Source: QHXW01 sp035297145 (GTDB lineage: Bacteria; Acidobacteriota; Terriglobia; Bryobacterales; Bryobacteraceae). From it: a DNA stretch of 64,000 nucleotides. The translations under genes and the position numbers were made by a program. Positions 31,436-40,920 of the stretch are shown here, piece after piece (positions within the stretch are counted from its first letter, which is position 1; each line of letters begins with the position of its first letter). Under the pieces are notes generated by a model. It had not been told where the DNA came from. It searched no databases and worked only from the letters and a program-made list of their open reading frames with translations. The stretch is taken from NCBI GenBank assembly GCA_035297145.1, contig DATGZN010000096.1, forward strand, positions 3,532 to 67,531, written 5' to 3'.

Positions 31436-33705
31436 GGCTCCGTAATGCGGCGCTGCTGCTTTTTTTGTTCGCAGGATTGCTCTCCAATCCGCCGGATCTT
31501 TCGAGCTGCGGGCCGTTTCTACCGACGGCTGCATTCAGCTTCTGGACCGTGCCGGAAGACGCGCAGGGTCGCTTTGCGCGGGGGCAGCTCGGCATCGTAC
31601 AGCCGGGATTTCCGCGTTTCTATTTGATCATTGCGTACCGGTATCTGGCCGGAATCGGCCTGAATGCCGAAGAGCAGTCCGCGCTTTTCGCCCGCGAGGT
31701 TTACCAAACGCCGGAGGCCCAGCAGCCCGAGGCGATCGACCAGTGGAAGAAAGCGCGGGCGAGAGTGGCAGGGAGCGCAGCGCAGCCGGACATTTCACTG
31801 TTCAAGAGCATCAGCGGCGACGGCTACTACATTAACTATCTGAATTGCGGCGACAATGCATTTCACAATGCCGCGAAGACTCTGGAGGGCCGTATCGGTC
31901 ACTTCGGACTGCAGAGTCCCGTGGTGAAGCAATGGGTGGCGGCGCAGGACCGGGTATTCGCGAATTGCTCGGGTGGTCCGTCGATTCCCGCGCCACTGGA
32001 AGGGACGGCCGATCCGCTGGCGCGCACTGACAGGGAATATCAGATTGCCGCGGCACATTTTTATGCCGGCGACCACGACGTGGCGGAACAGATGTTTCGC
32101 GCGATTGCGGAAGACAAGGGTTCTCCTTGGAGCGCGACGGCGCCTTACCTGGCCGTGCGGTGCGTGGTTCGCAAAGCCACGCTGAGCGTCAAGGGGCAGG
32201 GTTTCGATCGAGATCAGTTGTCTGCGGCGGAGGCGCAATTGCAGAAGATCTTGAACGATCCGGGAAGAAGCGCGGTGCATCCGGCGGCGCGGCGGTTGCT
32301 GGATTACATTCGCGCGCGGCTCAATCCGGGCGAGCGCATGCACAGTCTTGCGCAGGCGCTGCTGCAGAAAAATGCGCAGGCGACCATCCAGCAGAGCTCG
32401 CTGGATTATCGATTCTTGTATGACCAGCTCGAGAATGGAAACTTCGGCGGGTTCAAGGCGCTTCAGGGGGACGACGAACTGACCAGTTGGATCCAGGCCT
32501 TTCAAGCGCACGACGCGGGAAGTGCGAAGAAGGCAGCCGGCATGTGGCGCGCCAAGGGGTCGTTGCCGTGGCTGGTGGCCGCGTTTTCCATGACACATGG
32601 CGAGGATTCCGCGGGTAGCGAATTAATTGCCGCGGCACAGAAAGTGGGCCATGATTCGCCCGCTTATGCGACGGTGGCATTTCACGCAATCCGGCTCATG
32701 GAGGAATCGAATCGCAGGGCCGAAGCGCGAGCCGCATTGGACAAGCTGCTGGCTTCCGATGGGGCGCTGATGCCGGGGTCGGCACTCAACCTGTTTCGCG
32801 CCGAACGCATGAAAGCCGCGGCCGACTGGGAGGAGTTCCTAAATTATTCGGTGCGCGTGCCGGCGGGCACCGCTATTGCATTCACGCAGTACACCGGGGA
32901 CGCGCGGCCGGAGATGGAGGAGCCCGATGCTCCACAAAGGAAGCCCCGGCCCGGGTTTGATGTGGATGCGGCCAAGATTCTGAACGAGCAGACGCCAGTC
33001 GAGCTCTGGCTGAATGCCGCCCAACGGCAAACTCTGCCGCAACCGATGAGGCGGGAAGTTGCCACGGCTGGCTGGGTACGGTCTATCTTGCTGGGAGATG
33101 AGAAGACCGCCCGGTCGCTAGCGCCGACTGTGCAGAATCTCGCGCCCGAGCTGAAACCGTCGCTCGAAGCATATCTGGATGCCGGAGACGCTCGCGCACG
33201 CACATTCGCAGCCGTGTTCGTGATGCTGCGCAATCCTGGGATGCGCCCTTATGTGCAGGTCGGTTTCGGGCGCGAAACACCGGTCAATAAGATCGACGAT
33301 TTCCGTGACAACTGGTGGTGCTCGTTTGCTCCCGACAAAGACGGCTCGCTGCCCGGCTACTACCGCAATGCCTCGATCATCGGGGAACCGCTGCGGGAGC
33401 TTTACCAGGACGGTGCACCAAAGGCGCAATTCCTGGCAAAGGATGAGCAGGAACGCGGCAAGCGCGAATGGTCGCAGTTGGCAACCGTCGCGGCGGCGCC
33501 GGACTACCTCGCCGCACAGACTATCGACTGGGCCAAGAGCAACCCGAGCGACCCACGTGCGGCGGAAGCGCTGCACCTGGCAGTGCGCGCTACTCGCTAC
33601 GGCTGCTCTGAACAAAAGACGCCGTACTCCAAACAAGCATTCGATTTGCTCCACAAGCAATATCCGGATTCCGAGTGGGCACGGAAGACGAAATACTGGT
33701 ATTGA
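31426..33705 (+). CDS. Large exported protein, helical-repeat type, unknown function
   Basis: The 759-residue protein begins with a signal peptide (AALLLFLFAGLLSNPPD), followed by SSCGPFLPTAAF. The rest is alpha-helical with repeated short helix pairs of TPR/Sel1 character (for example YPDSEW at the end and YRFLYDQLENGNF in the middle). No catalytic motif is visible. The 10-base overlap with DUF3142 and the upstream glycosyltransferase suggest a joint role at the cell envelope. Confidence 0.78.
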   Translation: MAIRLRNAALLLFLFAGLLSNPPDLSSCGPFLPTAAFSFWTVPEDAQGRFARGQLGIVQPGFPRFYLIIAYRYLAGIGLNAEEQSALFAREVYQTPEAQQPEAIDQWKKARARVAGSAAQPDISLFKSISGDGYYINYLNCGDNAFHNAAKTLEGRIGHFGLQSPVVKQWVAAQDRVFANCSGGPSIPAPLEGTADPLARTDREYQIAAAHFYAGDHDVAEQMFRAIAEDKGSPWSATAPYLAVRCVVRKATLSVKGQGFDRDQLSAAEAQLQKILNDPGRSAVHPAARRLLDYIRARLNPGERMHSLAQALLQKNAQATIQQSSLDYRFLYDQLENGNFGGFKALQGDDELTSWIQAFQAHDAGSAKKAAGMWRAKGSLPWLVAAFSMTHGEDSAGSELIAAAQKVGHDSPAYATVAFHAIRLMEESNRRAEARAALDKLLASDGALMPGSALNLFRAERMKAAADWEEFLNYSVRVPAGTAIAFTQYTGDARPEMEEPDAPQRKPRPGFDVDAAKILNEQTPVELWLNAAQRQTLPQPMRREVATAGWVRSILLGDEKTARSLAPTVQNLAPELKPSLEAYLDAGDARARTFAAVFVMLRNPGMRPYVQVGFGRETPVNKIDDFRDNWWCSFAPDKDGSLPGYYRNASIIGEPLRELYQDGAPKAQFLAKDEQERGKREWSQLATVAAAPDYLAAQTIDWAKSNPSDPRAAEALHLAVRATRYGCSEQKTPYSKQAFDLLHKQYPDSEWARKTKYWY

Positions 33706-33778
33706 TCGGCCGCGGATGAGCTCGGCTGCGCAAATCTTACTTTCGGACCGGGAAGATCTTGCATGTGACTACGGGCGC

Positions 33779-33806
33779 GGACATCGCATGGAGCATTCGT
33801 TACAAT
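33779..33806 (+). promoter_or_regulatory. Possible bactofilin promoter
   Basis: GGACAT and TACAAT (33801-33806) are separated by 16 bases, 60 bases before the bactofilin ATG. The -10 is good, the -35 weak. Confidence 0.35.
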
Positions 33807-33868
33807 GTCTCGGCGTTGGCAGCAAAAATGCTGGCGTGAGCTTTCAAATCAAAACCCAGGGAGACGTC

Positions 33869-34363
33869 ATGTGGAATAAGCGCGACGAAGTTCCATCCGC
33901 CCCACCCGTCCAGCGGCCCACACCGCCGGAGCAGGCACAACAGGTTGCGGGTCCTCAACCGGTTGTACGTGAAGCGCCCAAAGCTCCAGCCCCTATCGCG
34001 AACTCAAGAGTGACGATTGGGGCCTCGATGATCATCAAGGGCGATATCGTGAGCAGCGAAGAAATATATGTGGATGGGGAGGTGGAGGGCAAGCTCGACC
34101 TGGAGCAAGGCCTGACAGTTGGGCCGCACGGCAAAGTCAAGGCCAATATCAAAGCGCGTGAAGTGGTGGTCAGCGGGGATGTTCGGGGCAACGTGGTTGT
34201 CTCGGAGAAAATTACCATCCACAGAAACGCCAGCCTCATCGGCGATATCAAGACAGCGGGAATCGTCATTGACGATGGGGCGTATTTCAAGGGCAGCATC
34301 GATATCATCCGATCTAATTCGCCGACCAAAGCTGTAGAAGCCAAGGCCGCAAAGGCTTCCTAG
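33869..34363 (+). CDS. Bactofilin-family cytoskeletal protein
   Basis: The true start is the ATG at 33869, after a CAGGGAG ribosome site; upstream frame continuation is inside the previous gene. The 164-residue protein has a Pro-rich N-terminal tail (about 1-45) and a beta-helical core: VTIGASMIIKGDIVSSEEIYVDGEVEGKLD...GPHGKVKANIKAREVVVSGDVRGNVVVSEKITIHRNASLIGDI. Bactofilins polymerise without nucleotide and shape cells or place wall enzymes. Confidence 0.92.
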   Translation: MWNKRDEVPSAPPVQRPTPPEQAQQVAGPQPVVREAPKAPAPIANSRVTIGASMIIKGDIVSSEEIYVDGEVEGKLDLEQGLTVGPHGKVKANIKAREVVVSGDVRGNVVVSEKITIHRNASLIGDIKTAGIVIDDGAYFKGSIDIIRSNSPTKAVEAKAAKAS

Positions 34364-34390
34364 AGCCGCCACCAACGCAGGGCGCGAAGA

Positions 34391-34708
34391 ATGAAAATCG
34401 AGGTTGTGCAGGGCACGACGGGGCTGCTGCTCGTTCATGTGCTGGGGCGAGAACGGCTGGCGTGTGAGGCGGCCTACAATCGCTTTCTGGTTAACCACAA
34501 CTTGAGAGAGTGGAGTTTAGTAGTAAGGACCAACCTTCTTGATCAAACGATTGTTGCCCAAAGCATCAATCCGGACGGGCAGGCGTCCAATGAGATGGTG
34601 ATTGCACAACAGTCGGACATTCGGGCACAATTGACTGAGTTTCTGGAAGCGGAACTGGGCCACTGGCAGGAACCCTCCTCGGCGCTCGAAGCATCGGACG
34701 GATGCTAG
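34391..34708 (+). CDS. Small protein of unknown function behind bactofilin
   Basis: The 105-residue soluble protein (KIEVVQGTTGLLLVHVLGRERLACEAAYNRFL...) has no recognised motif. It follows bactofilin by 27 bases and its stop overlaps the 3' end of the convergent hyuA gene by 4 bases. Confidence 0.6.
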   Translation: MKIEVVQGTTGLLLVHVLGRERLACEAAYNRFLVNHNLREWSLVVRTNLLDQTIVAQSINPDGQASNEMVIAQQSDIRAQLTEFLEAELGHWQEPSSALEASDGC

Positions 34709-36603
34709 GAACGGCGCGCGATTACGTTACAGGCGCGGTCCACGCGAAATCGCCAACCTGGTGGAATAAGCGTGGTGGCGCCGTAGTCCACTACCAGGGC
34801 GGGGCCCCCCGTGTCGCGCTCACGAACCTGTTGACGCGCTAATACAGGCAGGGATTGAAACCTCCCGCCGGTCCAGACACGACGTGATTCGGGTGTGGCG
34901 CTCCGGATTGCGTGCGCGAAGCGCGGGCGATGGGGCTTAGCCGCTTGGATGGTCGCGCGTACCCTTACGGTGATGACTTCGGTAGGACGCCGCGGGTCGC
35001 TGTATCCGTAGATCCGCTGATGCTCCTCGTGGAAAGACGCTCCCCAGGCGATGGTCAACTCGTAGCTCTGGCCCACGTAGCGGCAGTCTGCCATGCGCTG
35101 GATTGCTGCGCCGGGCATATCGCGCCGCGCTGCTCGCTCAAGCTCTGCAAAGCGCCGTTCGATTTGCCCTGTGTCGACGATGGAAGCTGAATAGTCGCGC
35201 ATACGATCGGCCAGCAGCATGCCGAGAGCGGAGAGCGCTCCGGCAAAGCGGGGCACGATCACGGTTCGGATGCCGAGCTCTTCGGCCATCTCGCAGGCAT
35301 GCAGCCCGCCGCAACCGCCGAAAGCTACCAGCGGGAAATCGCGCGGATCCTGACCGCGTTCTACCGAGACGACGCGAGTGGCTCGCTCCATATTGGCGTT
35401 GGCGATGCGGACAATGCCTTGGGCGGCCGCGATCCGATCGCGTTTGAGAATGCGAGCAATTCGATTGACCGCGGACTCGGCGCGGGCGGCGTCGATTTCC
35501 ATCTCTCCGCTCAAGAACTGATGGGACGTAATGCGGCCCAGCACCACGTGGGCATCTGTGACGGTAGCTTGGTCGCCTTTCCCGTAACAGGCCGGGCCGG
35601 GATCGGCGCCGGCGCTTTCCGGCCCCACGCGCAGCAAGCCGCCCTCATCCACGCGCGCGATCGAGCCCCCGCCTGCGCCTACCGTGTGGATATCGAGCAT
35701 GGGGACGCGCACCGGAAGGCCATCGATGTAAGATTCGGTGGTCACGCGGAGTTGGCCATCCCAGAGGCTGACATCAGTGGAAGTGCCGCCCATATCGAAA
35801 GTGAGGGCGCGCTCGAAACCGCTCCAACGCGCCGCGGCTGCCGCGCCCACGACTCCGCCCGCCGGACCGGACAGAATGGTCCGCACCGCGTGGCGGCGGG
35901 CTTCCGAAGTCGAGATGAACCCACCATTCGATTGCAGAATCGAGACGCGATGGCGGCTGCCGCGCTCTAGTTCCGATAAATATGAGTCCATGAGCGGGCC
36001 GACGTAGGCGTTGATCAGAGTCGTGGAAGCCCGCTCGAATTCGCGGAATTCCGGTGACACTTCATGCGAGCAACAGAGGTAGGAATCTCCGCGGAGCGCG
36101 CGTGCGGCGAACTGCTCGTTTTCAGGGTTGGCATAGGCGTGGAGGAAGCAAATCGCCACGGATTCCACACCGGCGCGGCCCAGGCGCTGCTTCAAACGCT
36201 TCAGTTCCGCCCGCGAAGGCCGCTTTGCCACGGAGCCATCGAAATACGCGCGCTCGCTCACGCCGAAGCATAGGGACGCCGGAACCAGATGCCGTTTCAG
36301 AGGCGGAGTCAGATTGTAGAGCTGAGCCCTGTTCTGGCGCCCGATGCGAACAAGGTCGGTGAAACCTTCGGTCGTGACGAACGCCGTCCGCGCGCCTTTG
36401 CGTTCCAATAATGCGTTGGTGGCGACCGTGGAGCCGTGAACAACGTCAGTGCGGGCAGGGGCTGCGATCCGGGACAATCCGGCGAGGATTACGCTTGCCG
36501 GAGACGAGGGATTCGAGCGCAGTTTGAAGGATTCGATCGCGCCGTTATCATGCAGGATGACGAAGTCCGTGAAAGTTCCACCTGTGTCGATCCCGATGCG
36601 CAC
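34705..36603 (-). CDS. Hydantoinase/oxoprolinase family protein, HyuA-type subunit
   Basis: This 632-residue ATP-dependent amidohydrolase subunit has the ASKHA opening RIGIDTGGTFTDFVI, then DVVHGSTVATNALLERKGARTAFVTTEGFTDLVRIGRQNRAQLY, SGPAGGVVGAA, FDMGGTSTDVSL and FGGCGGLHACEMAEEL. Family members open 5-oxoproline or hydantoin rings, or carboxylate ketones. The partner HyuB subunit is not adjacent, which is unusual. The substrate is unknown. Confidence 0.9.
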   Translation of the reverse strand: MRIGIDTGGTFTDFVILHDNGAIESFKLRSNPSSPASVILAGLSRIAAPARTDVVHGSTVATNALLERKGARTAFVTTEGFTDLVRIGRQNRAQLYNLTPPLKRHLVPASLCFGVSERAYFDGSVAKRPSRAELKRLKQRLGRAGVESVAICFLHAYANPENEQFAARALRGDSYLCCSHEVSPEFREFERASTTLINAYVGPLMDSYLSELERGSRHRVSILQSNGGFISTSEARRHAVRTILSGPAGGVVGAAAAARWSGFERALTFDMGGTSTDVSLWDGQLRVTTESYIDGLPVRVPMLDIHTVGAGGGSIARVDEGGLLRVGPESAGADPGPACYGKGDQATVTDAHVVLGRITSHQFLSGEMEIDAARAESAVNRIARILKRDRIAAAQGIVRIANANMERATRVVSVERGQDPRDFPLVAFGGCGGLHACEMAEELGIRTVIVPRFAGALSALGMLLADRMRDYSASIVDTGQIERRFAELERAARRDMPGAAIQRMADCRYVGQSYELTIAWGASFHEEHQRIYGYSDPRRPTEVITVRVRATIQAAKPHRPRFAHAIRSATPESRRVWTGGRFQSLPVLARQQVRERDTGGPALVVDYGATTLIPPGWRFRVDRACNVIARRS

Positions 36604-36635
36604 GATTCCGCATGTTACCAGAGCCGCAAGGGCAC

Positions 36636-37607
36636 CTACGGATGCGGAACATCTCCGTGCGGTTTGTGCTGCGTGATTTCCTCGTAAGCGTCGCGAACCT
36701 GAACAGCCAGGTCCTTCCCAACCCAGTTTTTCACGGCGTCCGGTAACTGGATGCTGGTAGAAACGAGCTTGTCGCCGTCTTTCTTGACAAGATCGTCGAG
36801 CTTGCTTCCCTTCTTTATGGCGGCCGCAACCGCGCGGTGCAGCTCCACCATGAAACTGCCCTGGCCTTCCAAAATTTCCTTACCACCGGCGCCGCCATGG
36901 CCGGGCAGAACGTAGTTGACATTGAGCTTGAGCGCGGCGGCGGTCACCTTTGGCCAGTTACCGATGTAAGCGTCTGCCGTATTGTTGTGTGGGCCGTTTA
37001 CCGCCGCATCGCCCGTGCACAGCACTTTTTCCTTGGGGAGGTAAACGAACCCATCGCCGCGCGTGTGCGCCCAACCGAAGAAATAGAAACGCACTTCGCG
37101 CGTGTCGTCCGTTAGGATGAACGGAGTTTTGTCGAAGGTCTGCTTTGGCGGCTCGACGGAATCGGCGTGCATGTCAGCAACGTCCTGGCGGTTCTTAGCT
37201 TCGGCCTGCCAGCGCTTGGGCTCATAGCGTTTCATCTCTTCGGCCACGCCCTTGTACGCCAGCGTGGTCGCGCCGGCCTGCGTCCAGACCGCGTTGCCGT
37301 AGGAGTGGTCACCGTGATGGTGGGTGTCGAAGACGTATTTCACCGGCTTGTTCGAGACCTTCTTGGCTGCTTCCATGGCCAAGCGCGCGCCGCTCGGAAA
37401 GTTCGCATCCACCACGATCAGGTAGTCCTTCATTTCGATGATGATGTTGTTGCAGTGCCCCAGCTTGTCGAGGTCGCCTTCGCGAAACCAGACGCCCGGG
37501 ACGATCTGCTTTACCGTGCCCGGCTGCGCATCACCAGCGCCAGTGAAGAAAGCCACCGCGATCAGAACCGTGAAGGCGCTCAGAATCCACACGCGTCGTT
37601 TTGTCAT
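36636..37607 (-). CDS. Exported metallo-beta-lactamase-fold hydrolase
   Basis: From the ATG at 37607 the protein has 323 residues with an N-terminal hydrophobic signal (RRVWILSAFTVLIAVAFFTGAGDAQ). Zinc ligands are seen in THHHGDH (His96, His98, Asp100, His101), GDAAV after a TRGDGFVYLP strand, and LPGHGG. It resembles glyoxalase-II-like or quinoprotein-relay MBL proteins rather than a true beta-lactamase. It would act in the periplasm. It lies 75 bases downstream of the YIP1 gene. Confidence 0.87.
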   Translation of the reverse strand: MTKRRVWILSAFTVLIAVAFFTGAGDAQPGTVKQIVPGVWFREGDLDKLGHCNNIIIEMKDYLIVVDANFPSGARLAMEAAKKVSNKPVKYVFDTHHHGDHSYGNAVWTQAGATTLAYKGVAEEMKRYEPKRWQAEAKNRQDVADMHADSVEPPKQTFDKTPFILTDDTREVRFYFFGWAHTRGDGFVYLPKEKVLCTGDAAVNGPHNNTADAYIGNWPKVTAAALKLNVNYVLPGHGGAGGKEILEGQGSFMVELHRAVAAAIKKGSKLDDLVKKDGDKLVSTSIQLPDAVKNWVGKDLAVQVRDAYEEITQHKPHGDVPHP

Positions 37608-37682
37608 CGATACTCCGGCCAGGACCGCCCATGCTATCGCTAGCAATGTGTTGAAAGCAAGCGAAATTTTAAATCGGCTGGG

Positions 37683-38432
37683 CTAGCTGAAGGCGGCTGC
37701 AAGGCCCACCTTGATCAGAATGTAAAGCGCCCACGAGCCCACCACACAGGTGAGGGACGTTGCCCATGAGATCTTGCGCGAGGCCACGGAAAGCCCGGTG
37801 GCAAGCAGCACCAGAACCCAGAACGTGAACACATCGATGGACGTTGCTAGGCTGTACTCCCATTTCGGAGTGCTGGTTACGTCGAGAAACGCAGCGATGT
37901 TGGTCGGCGAGGGGTTCTGCAAATCGAATTGATCGGGATCTTTTAACATTAATACCGCAAAACTCATGATGCTGGAAAGGATATACGGCACGAGCGCGTA
38001 GCAACAGACCGCAAACACCTGGCCGAATGCGACAGCAGCTCCCAAAAAAGTCCGGAAGATGAGCAGGAACACAGCGGACACGATGAGAGTGATCACCGGC
38101 AACGCCGCTACGGCAGCTACGTAAACTATGACAGGAGTGATTTTCATGGACACGGCGAGGGCTTGCTCGCGCTGCGCGGGGTCCATCTGCTGGATTTTCG
38201 GGTTCAAATCCATCTGCTGCCGAACGAAGCGCTCGAAACCCACGCGTTGGCTGAACATGAAAATGAATCCAAGGCTCAGCACAGCGATGATGGCCAGCGG
38301 GGGCCACCAGCGGGTATGCGTCGAGATATCGCGAAATGCCGCGCTCGGCTCAAACAGTACTCCGGAAAGACGGGCAATCTCGCCCATGGGCGGCGGTGAT
38401 GCGGGTGTAGCGGCTGCCATTTGGTCTGCCAT
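37683..38432 (-). CDS. YIP1-family membrane protein
   Basis: The 249-residue form from the ATG at 38432 has five hydrophobic segments (for example WWPPLAIIAVLSLGFIFMF, ITPVIVYVAAVAALPVITLIVSAVFLLIF and the last VGSWALYILIKVGLAAAF) and the YIP1 region GAAVAFGQVFAVCCYALVPYIL. The longer upstream frame overlaps the neighbouring gene and looks spurious. Function unknown. It is the last gene of the receptor/DUF362 run. Confidence 0.82.
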   Translation of the reverse strand: MADQMAAATPASPPPMGEIARLSGVLFEPSAAFRDISTHTRWWPPLAIIAVLSLGFIFMFSQRVGFERFVRQQMDLNPKIQQMDPAQREQALAVSMKITPVIVYVAAVAALPVITLIVSAVFLLIFRTFLGAAVAFGQVFAVCCYALVPYILSSIMSFAVLMLKDPDQFDLQNPSPTNIAAFLDVTSTPKWEYSLATSIDVFTFWVLVLLATGLSVASRKISWATSLTCVVGSWALYILIKVGLAAAFS

Positions 38433-38473
38433 TGTATACCCGCGGCAGGCGGATGTCTTGCCCCACCGTGAGC

Positions 38474-39649
38474 CTATCCGCGGGCGCGTTGGCTCTCGCT
38501 CTGAGGCTCGTATGTCACATTCAGATGTGGAGTCACCAGACGTTGATGCCCCTGTAAACGAGATGTGAGGCAGCTTTCGAGCACTCCACTCGTCAGCAGC
38601 GTCCGCTCGACAGGGTAAGGCGCTTTTCCGGTGGAGAACATCTCTTCCACTTTGCCGATCAGGCAAGCCGAGTATGTCACGTTCGGCTCAGGCGTCAGCA
38701 GGAATTGGTTGGATACGATTCCGCGACCCTTCACGCGCGCGGCGAAGTTGAAATCCCGCAAAGCGCCGTCGAGCATCAAGAGGGTGGCGCGGAAGCCGTC
38801 GGCATATTCGATGAAGTAGGCCCATGGATTCTTCGCCAGCTTGGGCAACTCGCCGTTGCGGACCAGGTCTTGGGTGCGGCCATCCTTGACGGTGAGGCCG
38901 AGGGGCGTATCACTGCGGGAAAGGGCGGCTGTCAGCAGCTCTTTGGACCAGCGGCCTTGGTCACCCGCTTTCCAGACGGCGTCACCTTCCACCAACTGCA
39001 CCGCTTTGACCCCGGTTTCTCCTCCTCTTCGCCGCTCGACCATGCATTGCAAGGCTTCAAGTGCGTGAAAATCCATGGCATCGGAGCCACCTTCGCCTAC
39101 CATCAGCGCGTCCTCAATTTCGCAACCGAGCGGTAGCTCGACATCCGGCAATCGCCAGGTTACCGGAAGTGACGAGCCGGCAAGCATTGGAAATCCAAGC
39201 CGTTTGGAGGCATCCACCATCCACTTGGCCTTTTCAAAGCTGTAGGACAGATGTTTATCGTTGAAGACGGGCACGGCCTTGCCATCTTGCCCGAAGACGT
39301 CGGCGCACTGCTTGAAGAATTCGTAGCGCGGATAAAGAACCTGTCCCTTTTCATTGCGCGGGTAGTCGCCGTGCTCGGCGATGATCATCACGGCGTCGAC
39401 GGCCAGCTTGTCTCCACCGCAACGGAGAGTCTCGGCAATCGTCGGGTAGACCTTGAATCCGAATTCGCGCGCTCTCACCTCGCTCAAATCGTTCTCCGGT
39501 TTCTGATCCACGTAGAGCGAAACGATCCGCATGTCGGGACGATGCCATTTGCCCTGGTGTGGATAGCCAACGAGAATCCGGTCGGCCTCGTGCTGCGCGT
39601 GCGAGAGGTAGCGGTAAACGGTTGTGATGACCGCGATGCGATGGGGCAT
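38474..39649 (-). CDS. Cytoplasmic paralogue of the exported protein at 39656, unknown family
   Basis: This 391-residue protein is about half identical by eye to its neighbour but lacks an export signal. It starts directly at HRIAVITTVYRYLSHAQHEADRILVGYP, a Rossmann-like beginning. Shared blocks are SLYVDQ, YPTIAE, KLAVDAVMIIAEHGDYPRNEKGQVLYPRYEFF, DKHLS, LAGSSLPVTWR, QCMVERRRGGETGVKAVQ and YPVERTLLTSG. The EHGxYPxNEKGQ block looks like an active-site loop. I cannot name the family. The gap to the upstream paralogue is 6 bases. Confidence 0.75.
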   Translation of the reverse strand: MPHRIAVITTVYRYLSHAQHEADRILVGYPHQGKWHRPDMRIVSLYVDQKPENDLSEVRAREFGFKVYPTIAETLRCGGDKLAVDAVMIIAEHGDYPRNEKGQVLYPRYEFFKQCADVFGQDGKAVPVFNDKHLSYSFEKAKWMVDASKRLGFPMLAGSSLPVTWRLPDVELPLGCEIEDALMVGEGGSDAMDFHALEALQCMVERRRGGETGVKAVQLVEGDAVWKAGDQGRWSKELLTAALSRSDTPLGLTVKDGRTQDLVRNGELPKLAKNPWAYFIEYADGFRATLLMLDGALRDFNFAARVKGRGIVSNQFLLTPEPNVTYSACLIGKVEEMFSTGKAPYPVERTLLTSGVLESCLTSRLQGHQRLVTPHLNVTYEPQSESQRARG

Positions 39650-39655
39650 GACCGG

Positions 39656-40918
39656 CTAGGTTCTCCAGAAAGTCGATTCGCGTGTTGGCTGGTAACGAAT
39701 TGCCAAGTGCGGCGTATCGTAACGCCCCTGGTTGCGATACAGGCTCTCGACGCCCGCCGCTGTCAATCCGGTAGTCAGCAGAGTTCGTTCCACCGGGTAC
39801 GTCGGCTTGCCGGCGAGAAACATCTGCTCCATGCCGTTCACCAGCGGGCTGAAGAAATTCGCCAGTGTAGTGCGGCCGTCGGGCATGGGCAGATACATTT
39901 GGGTTGAGATCGGCTCACTTTGCCCCTCGATACTCGCCGCGAAATTGAAGTCTTTCAGCAAGCCGCTCATGAGGAGCATCGTGCACTTGACCCCGTCGGT
40001 ATGCTCGTATCGATATGCTCTAGGATCCTGCACGAGCCGGCGCATGTCATCGACAGTCGGAAAAATGTCGCTAAATCCCTGGCGCGCAGGCGTCAGCGTG
40101 TGGCTCCGGCAGAGCGCGGCTTCCATGAGTTCGTGCGGCCAAACGCCATCCTGGTAAGCCTTCCAGAAGTTTTCTCCACGATACGCCTGTACCCATTTCA
40201 CACCGGTTTCACCGCCCGCACGGCGCTCGACCATGCATTGAATGGTTTCGAGCCCGTGGAAATCGTAGCTGTCCACGCCGCCGTAGCAGACGCACAAAGC
40301 CTCGCGCACTCGAGCACCGGCCGGCATTTCGACCGACGGTGTCCGCCAGGTCACGGGCAAGCTGGAGCCCGCCATGAACGGGAATCCCATGCTGCGCGCC
40401 GTGTGGTACATCTCTTTGGCCCAGTCCCAGTTCCACGAGAGATGCTTGTCGCTGAAAACGGGAACGGAGCGCTCGCTATCGCGAAACACTTTCACAATCT
40501 GCTGGAAGAATTCATAGCGCGGATACTTCGTCTGTCCTTTTTCGTTCTGTGGATAGTGACCATGTTCGCCGACGAGCACGACGCCATCCACTGCGAGTTT
40601 GCCGGTGCCCAGGGTCAGTGCTTCGGCGATGGTTGGGTAGATTTTCATCTCGGGATGGCGCGCCGCCCGCTCACGGCTCAGGTCGTCTTTACCAACTTGA
40701 TCGACGTAAAGCGCGACGAGATCCATTGGCGGATAGTGATGCGTGCTGTTCCAGCCGTAGCCGTCCAGAAACCGGTCGACGATATGTTGCGAGTGCGACA
40801 TGCGGAAGTAGATGGTGCAGATCGCTGCCAGCTTTGGGCGCTTCGGCGGCGGCTGAGTCTGCAATGCGAATGGCGCGGCGCCTGCGCCTGCGATGAAGGT
40901 TCTGCGGGAAAGAGCCAC
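39656..40918 (-). CDS. Tat-exported protein of unknown family, tandem paralogue
   Basis: The 420-residue protein begins MALSRRTFIAGAGAAPFAL, a twin-arginine signal with Arg5-Arg6. The mature part matches its downstream neighbour in all the blocks listed there: VALYVDQ, YPTIAEAL, KLAVDGVVLVGEHGHYPQNEKGQTKYPRYEFF, DKHLS, MAGSSLPVTWR, QCMVERRAGGETGVKWVQ and YPVERTLLTTG. An exported and a cytoplasmic form side by side is notable. It follows the 308-residue gene after a 2-base gap. Confidence 0.78.
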   Translation of the reverse strand: MALSRRTFIAGAGAAPFALQTQPPPKRPKLAAICTIYFRMSHSQHIVDRFLDGYGWNSTHHYPPMDLVALYVDQVGKDDLSRERAARHPEMKIYPTIAEALTLGTGKLAVDGVVLVGEHGHYPQNEKGQTKYPRYEFFQQIVKVFRDSERSVPVFSDKHLSWNWDWAKEMYHTARSMGFPFMAGSSLPVTWRTPSVEMPAGARVREALCVCYGGVDSYDFHGLETIQCMVERRAGGETGVKWVQAYRGENFWKAYQDGVWPHELMEAALCRSHTLTPARQGFSDIFPTVDDMRRLVQDPRAYRYEHTDGVKCTMLLMSGLLKDFNFAASIEGQSEPISTQMYLPMPDGRTTLANFFSPLVNGMEQMFLAGKPTYPVERTLLTTGLTAAGVESLYRNQGRYDTPHLAIRYQPTRESTFWRT

Positions 40919-40920
40919 GA

